NCBI GenBank assembly: GCA_002377855.1
Contig: DFQQ01000013.1
Coordinates: 118,764 to 182,763 of the forward strand
Origin: Acidovorax delafieldii
Lineage (GTDB): Bacteria > Pseudomonadota > Gammaproteobacteria > Burkholderiales > Burkholderiaceae_C
Direction: 5' to 3'
DNA length: 64,000 nucleotides
The notes under the pieces are model-generated. The model was not told the origin of the DNA, made no database searches, and worked only from the letters and a program-made list of their open reading frames with translations. Each line of letters begins with the position of its first letter. Positions within the stretch are counted from its first letter, which is position 1. The translations under genes and the position numbers were made by a program. This document shows positions 32,972 through 42,804 of the stretch, piece by piece.

Positions 32972-33988
32972 ATGTCAAAAATCAAGCCCGCACCATTGCC
33001 GCCAGACACCCTGTTGGGTGGGTACCGCGTGGTGCGCAGGGTCTCATCGGGGGGCTTCGGGGTGGTGTACCTCGCGATGGACCCGGAAGGCCAGCAAGTG
33101 GCCATCAAGGAATACCTCCCGTCATCGCTGGCCACGCGTGCGCCTGGCGAGTTGCTGCCCAAGGTCCCTTCCGAAAAACTCTCGTTGTACCGCCTGGGGC
33201 TCAAGAGTTTTTTTGAAGAAGGACGCTCACTCGCGCAGATCTCGCATGCATCGGTAGTCAGCGTTCTCAATTTCTTTCGCGAGAATGAAACCGTCTACAT
33301 GGTGATGAATTACCTGGAGGGCGCAACCCTGCAGGATTTCATCATCACGGCCCGCGATTTGAAGACGCAGAAGGTCTTTCGCGAGTCAACCATCCGCTCG
33401 CTGTTTGACGAAGTGCTGCGCGGCCTGCGCATCGTGCACCAGCACAAGATGCTGCACCTTGACATCAAGCCTGCCAATATTTTCATCACCGATGACAACA
33501 AGGCGGTGCTGATTGACTTTGGCGCTGCACGCGAGGTGCTGAGCAAAGAGGGCAATTTCATCCGCCCCATGTATACGCCTGGCTTTGCGGCGCCAGAAAT
33601 GTACCGACGCGACTCGTCCATGGGGCCCTGGACGGACATTTATGCCATCGGCGCATGTATCTACGCATGCATGCAGGGCTTTCCGCCCAACGAGGCACCG
33701 CAGCGGATTGAAAAAGACAGGCTGTCGCTTGCTTTGACCAAGCTGCGTGGCGTGTATTCAGACAACCTGATCGAGGTGGTGGAGTGGTGCATGGCACTCG
33801 ATCCTCTGTCGCGCCCGCAGTCGGTGTTCGCTCTGCAAAAAGAGCTCAGCCGCGAGGGCGAGCGCCGTTACACCAAGCTCACGGTGGCAGAAAAAATGCG
33901 CCTGCAACTCGACACGCTGGTCTCGGACACCAAGAAAAATGTGCAAAAGGTGGGTGAAGCCACCGGCATCGGAGCCAAGCCCAAATGA
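32972..33988 (+). CDS. Hanks-type serine/threonine protein kinase
   Basis: The ATG at 32972 gives 338 residues covering one full kinase domain: Gly-rich loop (SSGGFGVVY), Lys46 (VAIKEYLP), the catalytic loop HLDIKPANIF with Asp164, the Mg-binding DFGAAR (Asp182) and APEMY. The Arg of the usual HRD is replaced by Leu (HLD), so it may not need activation-loop phosphorylation. There is no membrane or sensor domain; the C-terminal tail is Lys-rich and helical. The next gene is a PP2C phosphatase, so the pair probably forms a reversible phosphorylation switch. Substrates are unknown. Confidence 0.93.
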   Translation: MSKIKPAPLPPDTLLGGYRVVRRVSSGGFGVVYLAMDPEGQQVAIKEYLPSSLATRAPGELLPKVPSEKLSLYRLGLKSFFEEGRSLAQISHASVVSVLNFFRENETVYMVMNYLEGATLQDFIITARDLKTQKVFRESTIRSLFDEVLRGLRIVHQHKMLHLDIKPANIFITDDNKAVLIDFGAAREVLSKEGNFIRPMYTPGFAAPEMYRRDSSMGPWTDIYAIGACIYACMQGFPPNEAPQRIEKDRLSLALTKLRGVYSDNLIEVVEWCMALDPLSRPQSVFALQKELSREGERRYTKLTVAEKMRLQLDTLVSDTKKNVQKVGEATGIGAKPK

Positions 33989-34070
33989 AGGCGACCCACG
34001 CACGTCGGGTTGGGGCACGGCATATGTTTGTTGACGATGCCTGCGTGCATCCCTGTTTGCGTGAGTCGCT

Positions 34071-34973
34071 ATGAAATTCTCGGTTTTCCAGATCAGCCGC
34101 CGCGGCGGCCGCGAAAAGAACGAGGACCGCATGGGCTATTGCTACACGCGCGAATCGGGGCTCTTCGTGTTGGCCGACGGCATGGGAGGCCACCCCGAGG
34201 GCGAAGTGGCCGCGCAAATCGCGCTGCAAACCGTCTCGGCATTGTTCCAGCGCCAGGCCAAGCCGCAAATCCAGGATGTGCAGGAATTTCTGTCAGGCGC
34301 GCTGCTGGCCGCCCACCACCAGATCCTTCGCTATGCCAGCGAGAAGGGCATGATCGACACCCCGCGCACCACGCTGGTGGCCGCCGTTTTGCAGGGCGGC
34401 TCTGCCACATGGATCCATTGCGGCGATTCGCGTCTGTACATGGTGCGTGACGCCGAATTGCTGACCCGCACCCGTGATCACTCCTATTTGGAACTGCGCA
34501 ACGCGCCGCCCCCCGGGATGGAGCGCATCAACCGCAACGTGCTGTTCACCTGCCTGGGCTCGCCCACCAAGCCCATCTATGACATCACCGGGCCGGTGTA
34601 CCTGGAGCAGGGCGACCGCATCCTGTTGTGCTCTGACGGGCTCTGGGGCACGTTGAGCGACGATGAAATCGCCAAGCAGCTGGCCCGCCAGACTGTTTCG
34701 CACGCTGTGCCCGACCTGGTAGAGGAAGCGCTGCGAAAAGCCGGAGACAGTAGCGATAACGTGACCGTGGTGGCCCTGGAGTGGGAGACGCCGGACGCTT
34801 TCGAGTCGACACAGGGTGTGTCCACCGACAGCATCAGCGACGATGTGTTTGCCTCCACCATCCAGGCGGGGCCACTGGATGGCCTGGTGGATGATCTGGA
34901 CGACGCAGCCATCGAGCGCTCCATCGCCGAAATCAACGAGGCCATCCGCCGGTCGGCCGCTCGCCGCGGCTGA
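34071..34973 (+). CDS. PP2C-type protein phosphatase
   Basis: The 300 residues show the PPM metal-binding motifs: REKNEDRMG, LADGMGGHPEGEVAA, IHCGDSRLYMVRD, LLCSDGLWGTLSDDE and GDSSDNVTVVALE. The acidic C-terminus (about 235-300) is a helical extension. It lies 82 bases after the kinase gene and probably reverses its action. It is cytosolic, with no signal peptide. Confidence 0.94.
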   Translation: MKFSVFQISRRGGREKNEDRMGYCYTRESGLFVLADGMGGHPEGEVAAQIALQTVSALFQRQAKPQIQDVQEFLSGALLAAHHQILRYASEKGMIDTPRTTLVAAVLQGGSATWIHCGDSRLYMVRDAELLTRTRDHSYLELRNAPPPGMERINRNVLFTCLGSPTKPIYDITGPVYLEQGDRILLCSDGLWGTLSDDEIAKQLARQTVSHAVPDLVEEALRKAGDSSDNVTVVALEWETPDAFESTQGVSTDSISDDVFASTIQAGPLDGLVDDLDDAAIERSIAEINEAIRRSAARRG

Positions 34974-35058
34974 GGCTCGCCCTGACACTGCAGAACCTGG
35001 GCCCCTCGCGGGCCCGTCGCTTTTGATTCCCATTTTTTGCGATGCTATCGCTCCTGAC

Positions 35059-35787
<729 letters not shown>

Positions 35788-35788
35788 T

Positions 35789-35850
35789 TTGATTGCTATT
35801 TATTCAATAGCTACTTGCGCTTGTTGAATAAGCGCTAGAGCCTGATTTGA
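35789..35850. repeat. Comamonadaceae-type intergenic repeat, copy 1
   Basis: ATTCAATAGCTACTTGCGC is followed by TTGTTGAATAAGCGCTAGAG, with a GCGCTT..AAGCGC inverted repeat (35817-35835), filling the rph-rdgB gap. Related copies lie at 40463 and 45106. Confidence 0.7.
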
Positions 35851-35852
35851 CT

Positions 35853-36452
35853 ATGAAACTCGTATTGGCATCCAACAACCAGGGCAAGCTTGCCGAGCTG
35901 CAGTCCATGTTTGCCCCGCTGGGCGTGGAACTGGTGCGCCAGGGCGACCTGGGCGTGGGCGAGGCCGAAGAGCCCTTCCGCACGTTTGTCGAGAACGCGC
36001 TGACCAAGGCCCGCTTTGCCTCGCAGCACACTGGCTTGCCCGCGCTGGCCGACGATGCGGGCATGTGCGTGGACGCGTTTGGCGGCCTGCCGGGCGTGGA
36101 CACGGCCTACTACTGCACCCAGTTCGGCTACGCCAAGAGCGACGACAACAACGTGCGCGCCCTGCTGGAACAAATGCAGGGCATTGCCAACCGCCGTGCC
36201 GCCATGGTCAGCACCCTGGTGGCCGTGCGCAGCCCGCAAGACCCTGAGCCGCTGATTGCCGTGGGCCGCGTGGTGGGCGAGATCACCACCGAGCCGCGCG
36301 GCAGCAACGGCTTTGGGTTCGACCCCGTCATGTTCATCCCCGAATTTGGCAAGACCTTTGCCGAGCTGCCCGTGGAAGTGAAAAACGCGAACAGCCACCG
36401 TGGCCGCTCTGCCGCGCAAATGCTCGCCTTGATGCGCGAGCGCTGGTTTTGA
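35853..36452 (+). CDS. rdgB: XTP/dITP diphosphatase (RdgB/HAM1)
   Basis: The 199 residues start with the family signature LVLASNNQGKLAEL and include LADDAGMCVDAFGGLPGV and the FGFDPVMFIPE block. It removes non-canonical purine nucleotides (ITP, XTP) before they enter DNA. The ATG at 35853 is used; the in-frame TTG at 35847 is not. It is part of the rph-rdgB-hemW row conserved in many proteobacteria. Confidence 0.95.
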   Translation: MKLVLASNNQGKLAELQSMFAPLGVELVRQGDLGVGEAEEPFRTFVENALTKARFASQHTGLPALADDAGMCVDAFGGLPGVDTAYYCTQFGYAKSDDNNVRALLEQMQGIANRRAAMVSTLVAVRSPQDPEPLIAVGRVVGEITTEPRGSNGFGFDPVMFIPEFGKTFAELPVEVKNANSHRGRSAAQMLALMRERWF

Positions 36453-36479
36453 ACATTGAGTGGTGAGAAGAGCTTGCCC

Positions 36480-37727
36480 GTGACCCACATCCCGATTGCC
36501 CCGCACACCGATGATGCGCCCGCCGTGGTGCGCGACATCCAGCATTACATGCGCCCCGGCCTGCTGCAGCTGGCCAGCCTGCCGCCGCTGTCGCTGTACG
36601 TGCACCTGCCCTGGTGCCTGAAGAAGTGCCCCTATTGCGACTTCAATTCGCACGAAGCACGCGGTGGCAATGCGGGTGGCGAGGTGCCCGAGCAACGCTA
36701 CATCGACGCGCTGATGGCCGACCTGGAAGCCGCGTTGCCGCTGATCTGGGGCCGCTCGGTGCACAGCATCTTTATCGGGGGCGGCACGCCCAGCCTGTTC
36801 GCACCGCAGGCCATCGACCGCCTGCTCAGCGATATCCGCGCTCGCCTGCGGCTGGAGGCCGATTGCGAAATCACCATGGAGGCCAACCCTGGCACCTTCG
36901 AGAAGGACCGCTTCCGCGCCTACCGCAGCGCGGGCGTCACGCGCCTATCGATTGGGGTGCAGAGCTTCAACGACGAGCACCTTCGGGCCCTGGGCCGCGT
37001 GCACGACCGGGCCCAGGCCCTGGCTGCGGTGGAGGAGGCTGCCAGTGCTTTCGACACCTTTAACCTCGACATCATGTACGCGCTGCCAGGCCAGACCCTG
37101 GCGCAGATGGAACACGACATGCAGCAGGCCCTGCAACTGGCGCCACCGCACATCTCCATCTACCACCTGACCATCGAGCCCAACACTTATTTCGCCAAGT
37201 TCCCCCCGGCCATCCCCGAGGACGACCTGGCCTACGCCATGCTCGACCGCATCACCGAGATGACGGGCGCCGCGGGGCTGGCGCGGTACGAAATTTCAGC
37301 CTACGCCCGTGCGGGCCACCAGTGTTTTCACAACACCAACTACTGGCAGTTTGGCGACTACCTGGGCATTGGGGCGGGTGCGCACAGCAAGCTCAGCTTC
37401 GCGCACCGGGTGGTGCGGCAGGTGCGCTTTCGCGACCCGGGCCGGTACATGGACAACGCCCTGGCAGGCCACGCCGTGGCGCAGGACGACGATGTGCGGC
37501 GGGCCGATCTGCCATTTGAATACATGCTCAACGCGCTGCGCCTGCGCGGCGGTTTTGCGCTAACCGATTTCACCGAACGCACGGGACTGCCGGTCAGCGC
37601 CATTGCCAAGGGCCTCGATGCCGCACAAAGCAAGGGCCTGATCGTGCGCGAAGGGGGGCAGGTGCGCCCCACCGAGCGGGGCTTTGACTTTTTGAGCGAC
37701 CTGCAAGAACTGTTCTTGGCCGATTGA
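36480..37727 (+). CDS. hemW: Radical SAM heme chaperone HemW
   Basis: The preferred start is GTG 36480 (THIPIAPH) with GAGAAG nine bases upstream, giving 415 residues; TTG 36456 would add eight. The radical SAM cluster motif is CLKKCPYC (Cys46, Cys50, Cys53), followed by FIGGGTPSLF and GVQSFNDEHL. HemW delivers heme and is often misnamed coproporphyrinogen oxidase; it lacks the extra Cys of HemN-type oxidases as far as can be read. It follows rdgB by 27 bases. Confidence 0.94.
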   Translation: MTHIPIAPHTDDAPAVVRDIQHYMRPGLLQLASLPPLSLYVHLPWCLKKCPYCDFNSHEARGGNAGGEVPEQRYIDALMADLEAALPLIWGRSVHSIFIGGGTPSLFAPQAIDRLLSDIRARLRLEADCEITMEANPGTFEKDRFRAYRSAGVTRLSIGVQSFNDEHLRALGRVHDRAQALAAVEEAASAFDTFNLDIMYALPGQTLAQMEHDMQQALQLAPPHISIYHLTIEPNTYFAKFPPAIPEDDLAYAMLDRITEMTGAAGLARYEISAYARAGHQCFHNTNYWQFGDYLGIGAGAHSKLSFAHRVVRQVRFRDPGRYMDNALAGHAVAQDDDVRRADLPFEYMLNALRLRGGFALTDFTERTGLPVSAIAKGLDAAQSKGLIVREGGQVRPTERGFDFLSDLQELFLAD

Positions 37728-37739
37728 GACGCTCAACGC

Positions 37740-38066
37740 TCAACCGCAACGAACGGCGGTGATGCGTCCAGTGTCATCCACCACCAGGTTCAAGCGCTGG
37801 GCGTTGTATTCCTTGGTGATCATCTGCCCCGGCCGCAACACCCGTGCCATGTGGGCACCTGATTGAACCCGCGCGGCTTCCATCACGCTGGCGGTGCTGT
37901 CCTTGCCGATAAACGACTGCGCGGGTGCCGCGTTGCACTGGCCGCCCGCTGGCGGTTGCCCGGCGGGCGCCGAGGCAACGCCTGAACCTGCGCCGGGCGC
38001 GGCGCAGCCAGCCAGTATCCCTGCTGCCACAGTGGTGCCTGCCAGGGTCCGAAGGGTGTGTTTCAT
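37740..38066 (-). CDS. Lipoprotein with I78-family peptidase inhibitor domain
   Basis: The 108-residue product has a lipoprotein signal (MKHTLRTLAGTTVAAG then lipobox ILAGC, Cys about 20) and a C-terminal inhibitor I78 module: CNAAPAQSFIGK, then GAHMARVLRPGQMITKEYN and LNLVVDDTGRITAVRCG. The pair of Cys (CNAAP and RCG) may form a disulfide. It should sit in the periplasm or outer membrane. The longer open frame to 38501 has no support. Confidence 0.82.
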   Translation of the reverse strand: MKHTLRTLAGTTVAAGILAGCAAPGAGSGVASAPAGQPPAGGQCNAAPAQSFIGKDSTASVMEAARVQSGAHMARVLRPGQMITKEYNAQRLNLVVDDTGRITAVRCG

Positions 38067-38298
38067 GCAAACGCTCCTAAGTAATTCAAGGGTGTTGAAA
38101 GCCGCCTGCTGCCGATGAGGCATACGGGTAATGGCTGCAGCCGCCCAGTGCTGCACGATAACCCAGCGCGGAGGGATGCGCAGTGTCTGTGCGTAACGGG
38201 CGGCGCGGCGGCGTGCCATGCGGTGCTGCCACGCATCCGTCACACCCCTGTCAAACAGGGTTCCCACACTCGCGGTTTTGATTCTTCCTGGGTTGTCC

Positions 38299-40383
38299 AT
38301 GTCGATAAAGACTTTTGTGTTCCGCTCCGCAGGCTCTGGCGTGCTGGGGCAAGTGTCGCGCCGCGCCGCCACGCTGGGCGTGGTGGCGCTGGCTGCATCA
38401 TTGGCCGCTTGCGGCGGCAGCGATGGCGATGGCAATGCCAGCAGCAACGCGGGTGCCACGGCCACGCTGGCCGTGCTGGAGACCACCGACCTGCACTTCA
38501 ACGTGCGCAGCTACGACTATTTCAAGCTGGCCGAGGACAAGACGTACGGCTTTGAGCGCACGGCCACGCTGGTGCGCGCCGCGCGCAAGGAATTCGCCAA
38601 CACCTTGCTGGTGGATAACGGCGACACTATCCAGGGCACTGCGCTGGCCGACTACGAGGCCACCATCAGCCCCATTCCCTGCACGCAGCAGCTGTCGATG
38701 TACAAGGCCATGGGCGCGCTGGGCTTTGACGCCGGCACGCTGGGCAACCACGAGTTCAACTACGGCCTGCCGTTTCTGAACCAGGTGCTGGGCGGCGGGC
38801 TGGACGTGGAAGGCGTGGACCCCACCAAGAAGTGCGCTGGCGCGGGCTACCCCGCCGTGCTGGCCAACGTGTACAGCAGCAAGACCAAGAAGCCGCTGGT
38901 GCAGCCCTACACGCTGCTGGAGCGCACGCTGGTGGCCAAGGGCACCGATGGCAAGGAAGTGAAGCTGCCCATCAAGATCGGTGTGATCGGCTTCACCACC
39001 CCCGGCATCATGAACTGGGACAAGCGATACCTTGAAGGCAAGGTCTACACCGAAGGCGCGGTCGAGTCGGCTACCAAATACGTGCCCGAGCTGCGCGCCA
39101 AGGGCGCCGACATTGTGGTGGCCCTGCTGCACGGCGGGCTCGACAGCGCGGCCTACTCGCCCGCCATGGAGAACCCCGGCCTGCACCTGTCGAAGGTAGC
39201 GGGCATTGACGCGATGGTGATGGGCCACCAGCACGGCGTGTTCCCCGACACGGCGGCCACCCCCGGCTTCAACCTGCCCGGCGTCGACCACAAGGCGGGC
39301 ACCATCAACGGCGTGCCTGCGGTCATGGCCAGCTCCTGGGGTAAGGCCCTGGGCGTGGTGCAGCTGGCGCTGCAGTGGGATGGTGCCAAGTGGGTGATCA
39401 ACAAGGCTGGCAGCAAGAGCGAGCTGCGCAATATCCAGAGCAAGAATGCAGCGGGTGCGAATGTGTACGTCGACCCCGATGCCACCATCGCCCCACTGAT
39501 CGAAACGCAGCACCAGGCGGCCATCCAGTACGTGAAGACGCCCATCGGCCAGACCGACTTCCGCATGAGCACGCTGTTTGCAGACGTGGGCGACCCCGGT
39601 GCGATCCAGATCGTTAACCAAGCGCAGCAAGCCTATGTGGCGGCTTACATCAAGGCCAACCTGCCGCAGTACGCTGCGTTGCCTGTGCTGTCGGTGAGCG
39701 CGCCGTTCAAGAGCGGCTTCCAGGGCGGTGCCGACTACACCGATGTGGCCGTGGGCCCGCTGGCCATCAACAATGCGGCCGACCTGTACCTGTACCCCAA
39801 CACCGTGTATGCGGTGAAGGTGAACGGCGCGGACATCAAGAACTGGCTCGAGGCCTCCGCCAAGCGCTTCAACCAGATCGACCCGACCAAGACCGGCGAG
39901 CAGCAGCTCATCAGCACCTTCCCTGGGTACAACTTCGACATGTTCACGACCGCTGACGTGCAATACGAAATCGACGTGACGAAGCCCGTGGGCAGCCGCA
40001 TCCAGAACCTCACGTACCTGGGCAAGCCCATCGATGTGGCGCAGGAGTTCGTGATCGCCACCAACAACTACCGCGCCACCAGCGGTAAGAGTTTCATCGA
40101 CAAGCTCGACGGCTCCGGCACCATCTGGGCGTCGCCCGATGCGAACCGCGACGTGGTGATCGAGTACATCCGCAAGAACCCCGCCGTGAGCCGCGCCGCC
40201 GACGGCGCCGCCAAGAGCTGGCGCTTTGCCAAGGCCACCGTCGCAGGCCCTGTGGTGTTCACCTCGGGTGCCAACGCACTGAGCGTGGCGCAGGCGGCGG
40301 GCCTGGCCAACGTGAGCCTGGTGGCGGCGGACGATGGCTCGGGCAAGGGCACATCGAAGTACCGCGTGGATCTGTCGAAGTAA
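38299..40383 (+). CDS. Periplasmic 2',3'-cyclic-nucleotide phosphodiesterase/nucleotidase (CpdB-like lipoprotein)
   Basis: The 694 residues begin with a basic region and a lipobox (LAASLAACGG, Cys about 35). The N-terminal metallophosphatase holds the dinuclear site: TTDLHFNV, LVDNGDTIQGT, GNHEFNYG and MGHQHGVFPD. The C-terminal 5'-nucleotidase domain (SAPFKSGFQGGADYTDVAVGP, then LYLYPNTVYAVKVNGADIKNWLE) binds substrate. It liberates nucleosides from outside nucleotides for phosphate and purine uptake. The gap before it (38067-38298) contains both promoters but no clear gene. Confidence 0.93.
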   Translation: MSIKTFVFRSAGSGVLGQVSRRAATLGVVALAASLAACGGSDGDGNASSNAGATATLAVLETTDLHFNVRSYDYFKLAEDKTYGFERTATLVRAARKEFANTLLVDNGDTIQGTALADYEATISPIPCTQQLSMYKAMGALGFDAGTLGNHEFNYGLPFLNQVLGGGLDVEGVDPTKKCAGAGYPAVLANVYSSKTKKPLVQPYTLLERTLVAKGTDGKEVKLPIKIGVIGFTTPGIMNWDKRYLEGKVYTEGAVESATKYVPELRAKGADIVVALLHGGLDSAAYSPAMENPGLHLSKVAGIDAMVMGHQHGVFPDTAATPGFNLPGVDHKAGTINGVPAVMASSWGKALGVVQLALQWDGAKWVINKAGSKSELRNIQSKNAAGANVYVDPDATIAPLIETQHQAAIQYVKTPIGQTDFRMSTLFADVGDPGAIQIVNQAQQAYVAAYIKANLPQYAALPVLSVSAPFKSGFQGGADYTDVAVGPLAINNAADLYLYPNTVYAVKVNGADIKNWLEASAKRFNQIDPTKTGEQQLISTFPGYNFDMFTTADVQYEIDVTKPVGSRIQNLTYLGKPIDVAQEFVIATNNYRATSGKSFIDKLDGSGTIWASPDANRDVVIEYIRKNPAVSRAADGAAKSWRFAKATVAGPVVFTSGANALSVAQAAGLANVSLVAADDGSGKGTSKYRVDLSK

Positions 40384-40426
40384 ATTGACACTGCCCCGCC
40401 CCCGCACGGGGGCAGGCACCCTGCAC

Positions 40427-40462
40427 AGCCGCTGCTCGGGAACGAGAGGCGGCTTTTTATTT
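40427..40462 (+). terminator. Terminator after the nucleotidase gene
   Basis: AGCCGC (40427-40432) and GCGGCT (40449-40454) flank a loop with further internal pairing (CTCG/CGAG), followed by TTTTATTT. Confidence 0.75.
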
Positions 40463-40521
40463 GAGTGCTACATGATTGATAGCTATAGCCGCTTGTTTTA
40501 TAAGCGCCAGAGCCATTTTTA
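40463..40521. repeat. Comamonadaceae-type intergenic repeat, copy 2
   Basis: TGATTGATAGCTATAGCCGC is followed by TTGTTTTATAAGCGCCAGAG, again with the GC-rich ends that pair around a T-rich centre. It lies between convergent genes. Confidence 0.7.
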
Positions 40522-40603
40522 ATGAAGTTTGCGCACGGTAGGTTGCTCGGTGCAACCGTGCGCGTGGCGCGGTGCGGTACCGGAACCCCTGCCGTGTCGC
40601 TTC

Positions 40604-41575
40604 CTAGGCCTTGCGCGTCCACGCTGGTTGCAACAGCACCAGCAGCGCCCCCGCGCCGCCGTCGATGGGGCGGGCCTGCACAAAAGCCAGCACTTCTTTT
40701 TTTTGCACCAGCCAGCTTTGCACGCGGCCCTTGAGCACCGGGCTTTTGCCAGGGGAGCCCAGGCCCTTGCCGTGCACCACGCGCACGCAGCGCAGCCCCA
40801 ACTTGTGGGCATGGCGGATGAATTCGCCCAGCGCTTCGCGGGCCTCGTCCACACGCAGGCCGTGCAGGTCCAGCTGGCGCTGGATGCTCCAGTGGCCCGA
40901 TCGCAGGCGACGGGTGATTTCGACCCCAATGCCGGGGCGGCGAAAGCTCAACTGGTCATCGGTGTCGAGCAGGCTGCTCACATCAAAGTCGTCGCTGATG
41001 GATTCCATCAACACCCGCTCTTCGTCCAGCCAGTGCTGTAGCGGCAAGGGTTCTGGCAGGGTGGTGGACAGATCGGCCAGGTTGCGGTCGGCCAGCGGCT
41101 GCACCGGCCCCACGGCGCGGCTGAACAGCTGGCGCTCTGCCTCCAGCCTTGCAGCGGCTTCGCGCCGGGCTTTTTCTTCGGCTTCCGCGCGCTCGCGTTG
41201 CTCACGCAACTGGCGGGTGATGGCTCCCAGGTCTTGCAGGCCGTCCACGCGCACGCTGGGGCGGCGCGCTGCGGGAGCTTTACGTGCCCGCGGTGGCGGC
41301 GTGGGCACGCTGATCGGATGTTCTGGCCTGTTGTCTGCGGTGTTTCCGGGTCTGGGCTTTGGTGACCGCCAGGTTGTCATGGGCGCGCGGCGCACAGCCC
41401 GGGGCTTGGGCGGCGGGGGCGGTGGCTCGGGGGCCAGGGTGCGCGCGAGCGCGGCGGCCAGCGCGCCCGTCAATGCGTCTCCTTGCTTCTCAGCTGCCGG
41501 GCTCCGCGGTGTGCGGGCGGGGGTGCCGCCGGGCTGGGCGGTATCAATGGGTGGGTTGCTGCGGGGGCGGCTCAT
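40604..41575 (-). CDS. Smr-domain protein with disordered N-terminus
   Basis: Starting at ATG 41575, which overlaps the previous stop, the 323 residues have a Pro/Arg/Ala-rich disordered first half (about 1-130), a Glu/Ala/Arg coiled coil (about 115-160), and a C-terminal Smr domain with the LDLHGLRVDEAREAL start, RCVRVVHGKGLGS and a final LLVLLQP. Smr domains of this class act as endonucleases on branched DNA or RNA. The catalytic His of the DLHG motif is present. The partner and target are unknown. Confidence 0.9.
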   Translation of the reverse strand: MSRPRSNPPIDTAQPGGTPARTPRSPAAEKQGDALTGALAAALARTLAPEPPPPPPKPRAVRRAPMTTWRSPKPRPGNTADNRPEHPISVPTPPPRARKAPAARRPSVRVDGLQDLGAITRQLREQRERAEAEEKARREAAARLEAERQLFSRAVGPVQPLADRNLADLSTTLPEPLPLQHWLDEERVLMESISDDFDVSSLLDTDDQLSFRRPGIGVEITRRLRSGHWSIQRQLDLHGLRVDEAREALGEFIRHAHKLGLRCVRVVHGKGLGSPGKSPVLKGRVQSWLVQKKEVLAFVQARPIDGGAGALLVLLQPAWTRKA

Positions 41576-42804
41576 GCGGGGGCCCCCCTTGAGGGTGGTG
41601 CGGCATGTGGCCTCGCCGCGCAGGCCTCGCCGGGCGCATCCGCGGTGGCTTGTGCGGGCGGATAAGCCAGGGCCAGCCACTGTGTGCTTTGCGCGGCGTT
41701 GAAGTTGTCGTCAGACACCAGTACCAGCACTCGTTCGCCGCTGGGCAGCGGCGCCGCCCAGGTCATGCCCTCGAGGTTGTCCACGGTGGCCAGGCCCAGC
41801 GCCGCAAAGTCCAGCAGCAAGGTTTTTTGAAGCGGCGTGTGGTTGCCCGGCTGCAGGGCTGGCAATGCCAAAGTGTCGCTGCCGCTGCGCAGGTCTGCGC
41901 GGTACAGGCGGGCGCCAAAGCCTGCGCCCGCGCTGTAGTCGCGTTCCAGCACCAGCAGGTGGTGGGGGCCATCGGCCAGGATTTCGCTCACGCCGTTGAC
42001 TTCGGGGCCCCAGGGCAGCCGGCGGGCGCGGGGAACGGCGTCTGGGGTGTAGGCGTGCTGCTGCAATGCTTGGCCCGTGCCCACGTCCAGAGCCGTGATG
42101 CGCACGGGCCCGCCAGCGGCCTGCACGGTGGGGCGGGGGCCATCCTGCACCCAGGCCATTTCCATCGCCAGCCAGGCGGTGCAGCCATCGTCAGAAAGGG
42201 CCAGCCCTTCCAGGCTGGCATTGGAGCGTGGGCCGGTGCGCTGGGGCTGAAATGCTGGCGTGAAGGCCTGGAGCAGCGGAATATCGCGCGCCCACTGCCC
42301 GGTGGGCTGGGATTCGTGCACGCGGGGAATGCCGCCGCGCGCCGGGTCTCCCTCGCTGGCCCACCACAGGCGCTGGCGGCCAGCGTGCCAGCGGATGGCT
42401 TCTGCATCGGGCACCTCGGCTGGGGACCCTGCACGTTGGCGGGGCGATGGAAACGGCTGGCCTTGCTCGGTGAGCAGCGTGAAGACACCCGTGATGTGCG
42501 GCGGCTGCGTTGGCTGCCCTGCGGGCGACCAGCGAGCGGTGTAGATGCGCGCAGGTGCATGGGCAGAGCGGTCGTCGCTGATGAGCCAGAACTGGCCGGA
42601 CTGTGCGTCGTAGTCAATGCCCGAGATGCCTCCCCACGGGGTGCCCAGCGCCTCGGTGCCTGCGACGATGTGGGCCTGCGCCAGGAGCCTGATGGGGGCA
42701 TCCGCATTCCCCGCAGGGGGCTGCCTGGGCGCTGCACAGCCCCACAGCACCAGGGCGGCTGTCAGCGTAGCGGCCAGCGCCCGTGCCTGGAGCCGAAAGC
42801 GCAT
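41572..42804 (-). CDS. Exported esterase-like/phytase-like beta-propeller lipoprotein
   Basis: The ATG at 42804 begins in the radC stop codon (TGATG). The 410 residues have a lipoprotein signal (LALTAALVLWGC style; Cys about 23) and the esterase-like PF13449 fold: GGISGIDYDAQSGQFWLISDD, ASLEGLALSDDGCTAWLAME, NGVSEILADGPHHLLVLERD and NLEGMTWAAPLPSGERVLVLVSDDNF. Blocks of GxSGL and D-D-x-x repeated in this manner mark a six-bladed propeller. Substrate unknown. Confidence 0.85.
   Translation of the reverse strand: MRFRLQARALAATLTAALVLWGCAAPRQPPAGNADAPIRLLAQAHIVAGTEALGTPWGGISGIDYDAQSGQFWLISDDRSAHAPARIYTARWSPAGQPTQPPHITGVFTLLTEQGQPFPSPRQRAGSPAEVPDAEAIRWHAGRQRLWWASEGDPARGGIPRVHESQPTGQWARDIPLLQAFTPAFQPQRTGPRSNASLEGLALSDDGCTAWLAMEMAWVQDGPRPTVQAAGGPVRITALDVGTGQALQQHAYTPDAVPRARRLPWGPEVNGVSEILADGPHHLLVLERDYSAGAGFGARLYRADLRSGSDTLALPALQPGNHTPLQKTLLLDFAALGLATVDNLEGMTWAAPLPSGERVLVLVSDDNFNAAQSTQWLALAYPPAQATADAPGEACAARPHAAPPSRGAPA

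Noticed and set aside
38398..40419. 673-codon minus-strand frame
   Set aside because: Antisense of the nucleotidase; His/Val/Gly-rich shadow composition.
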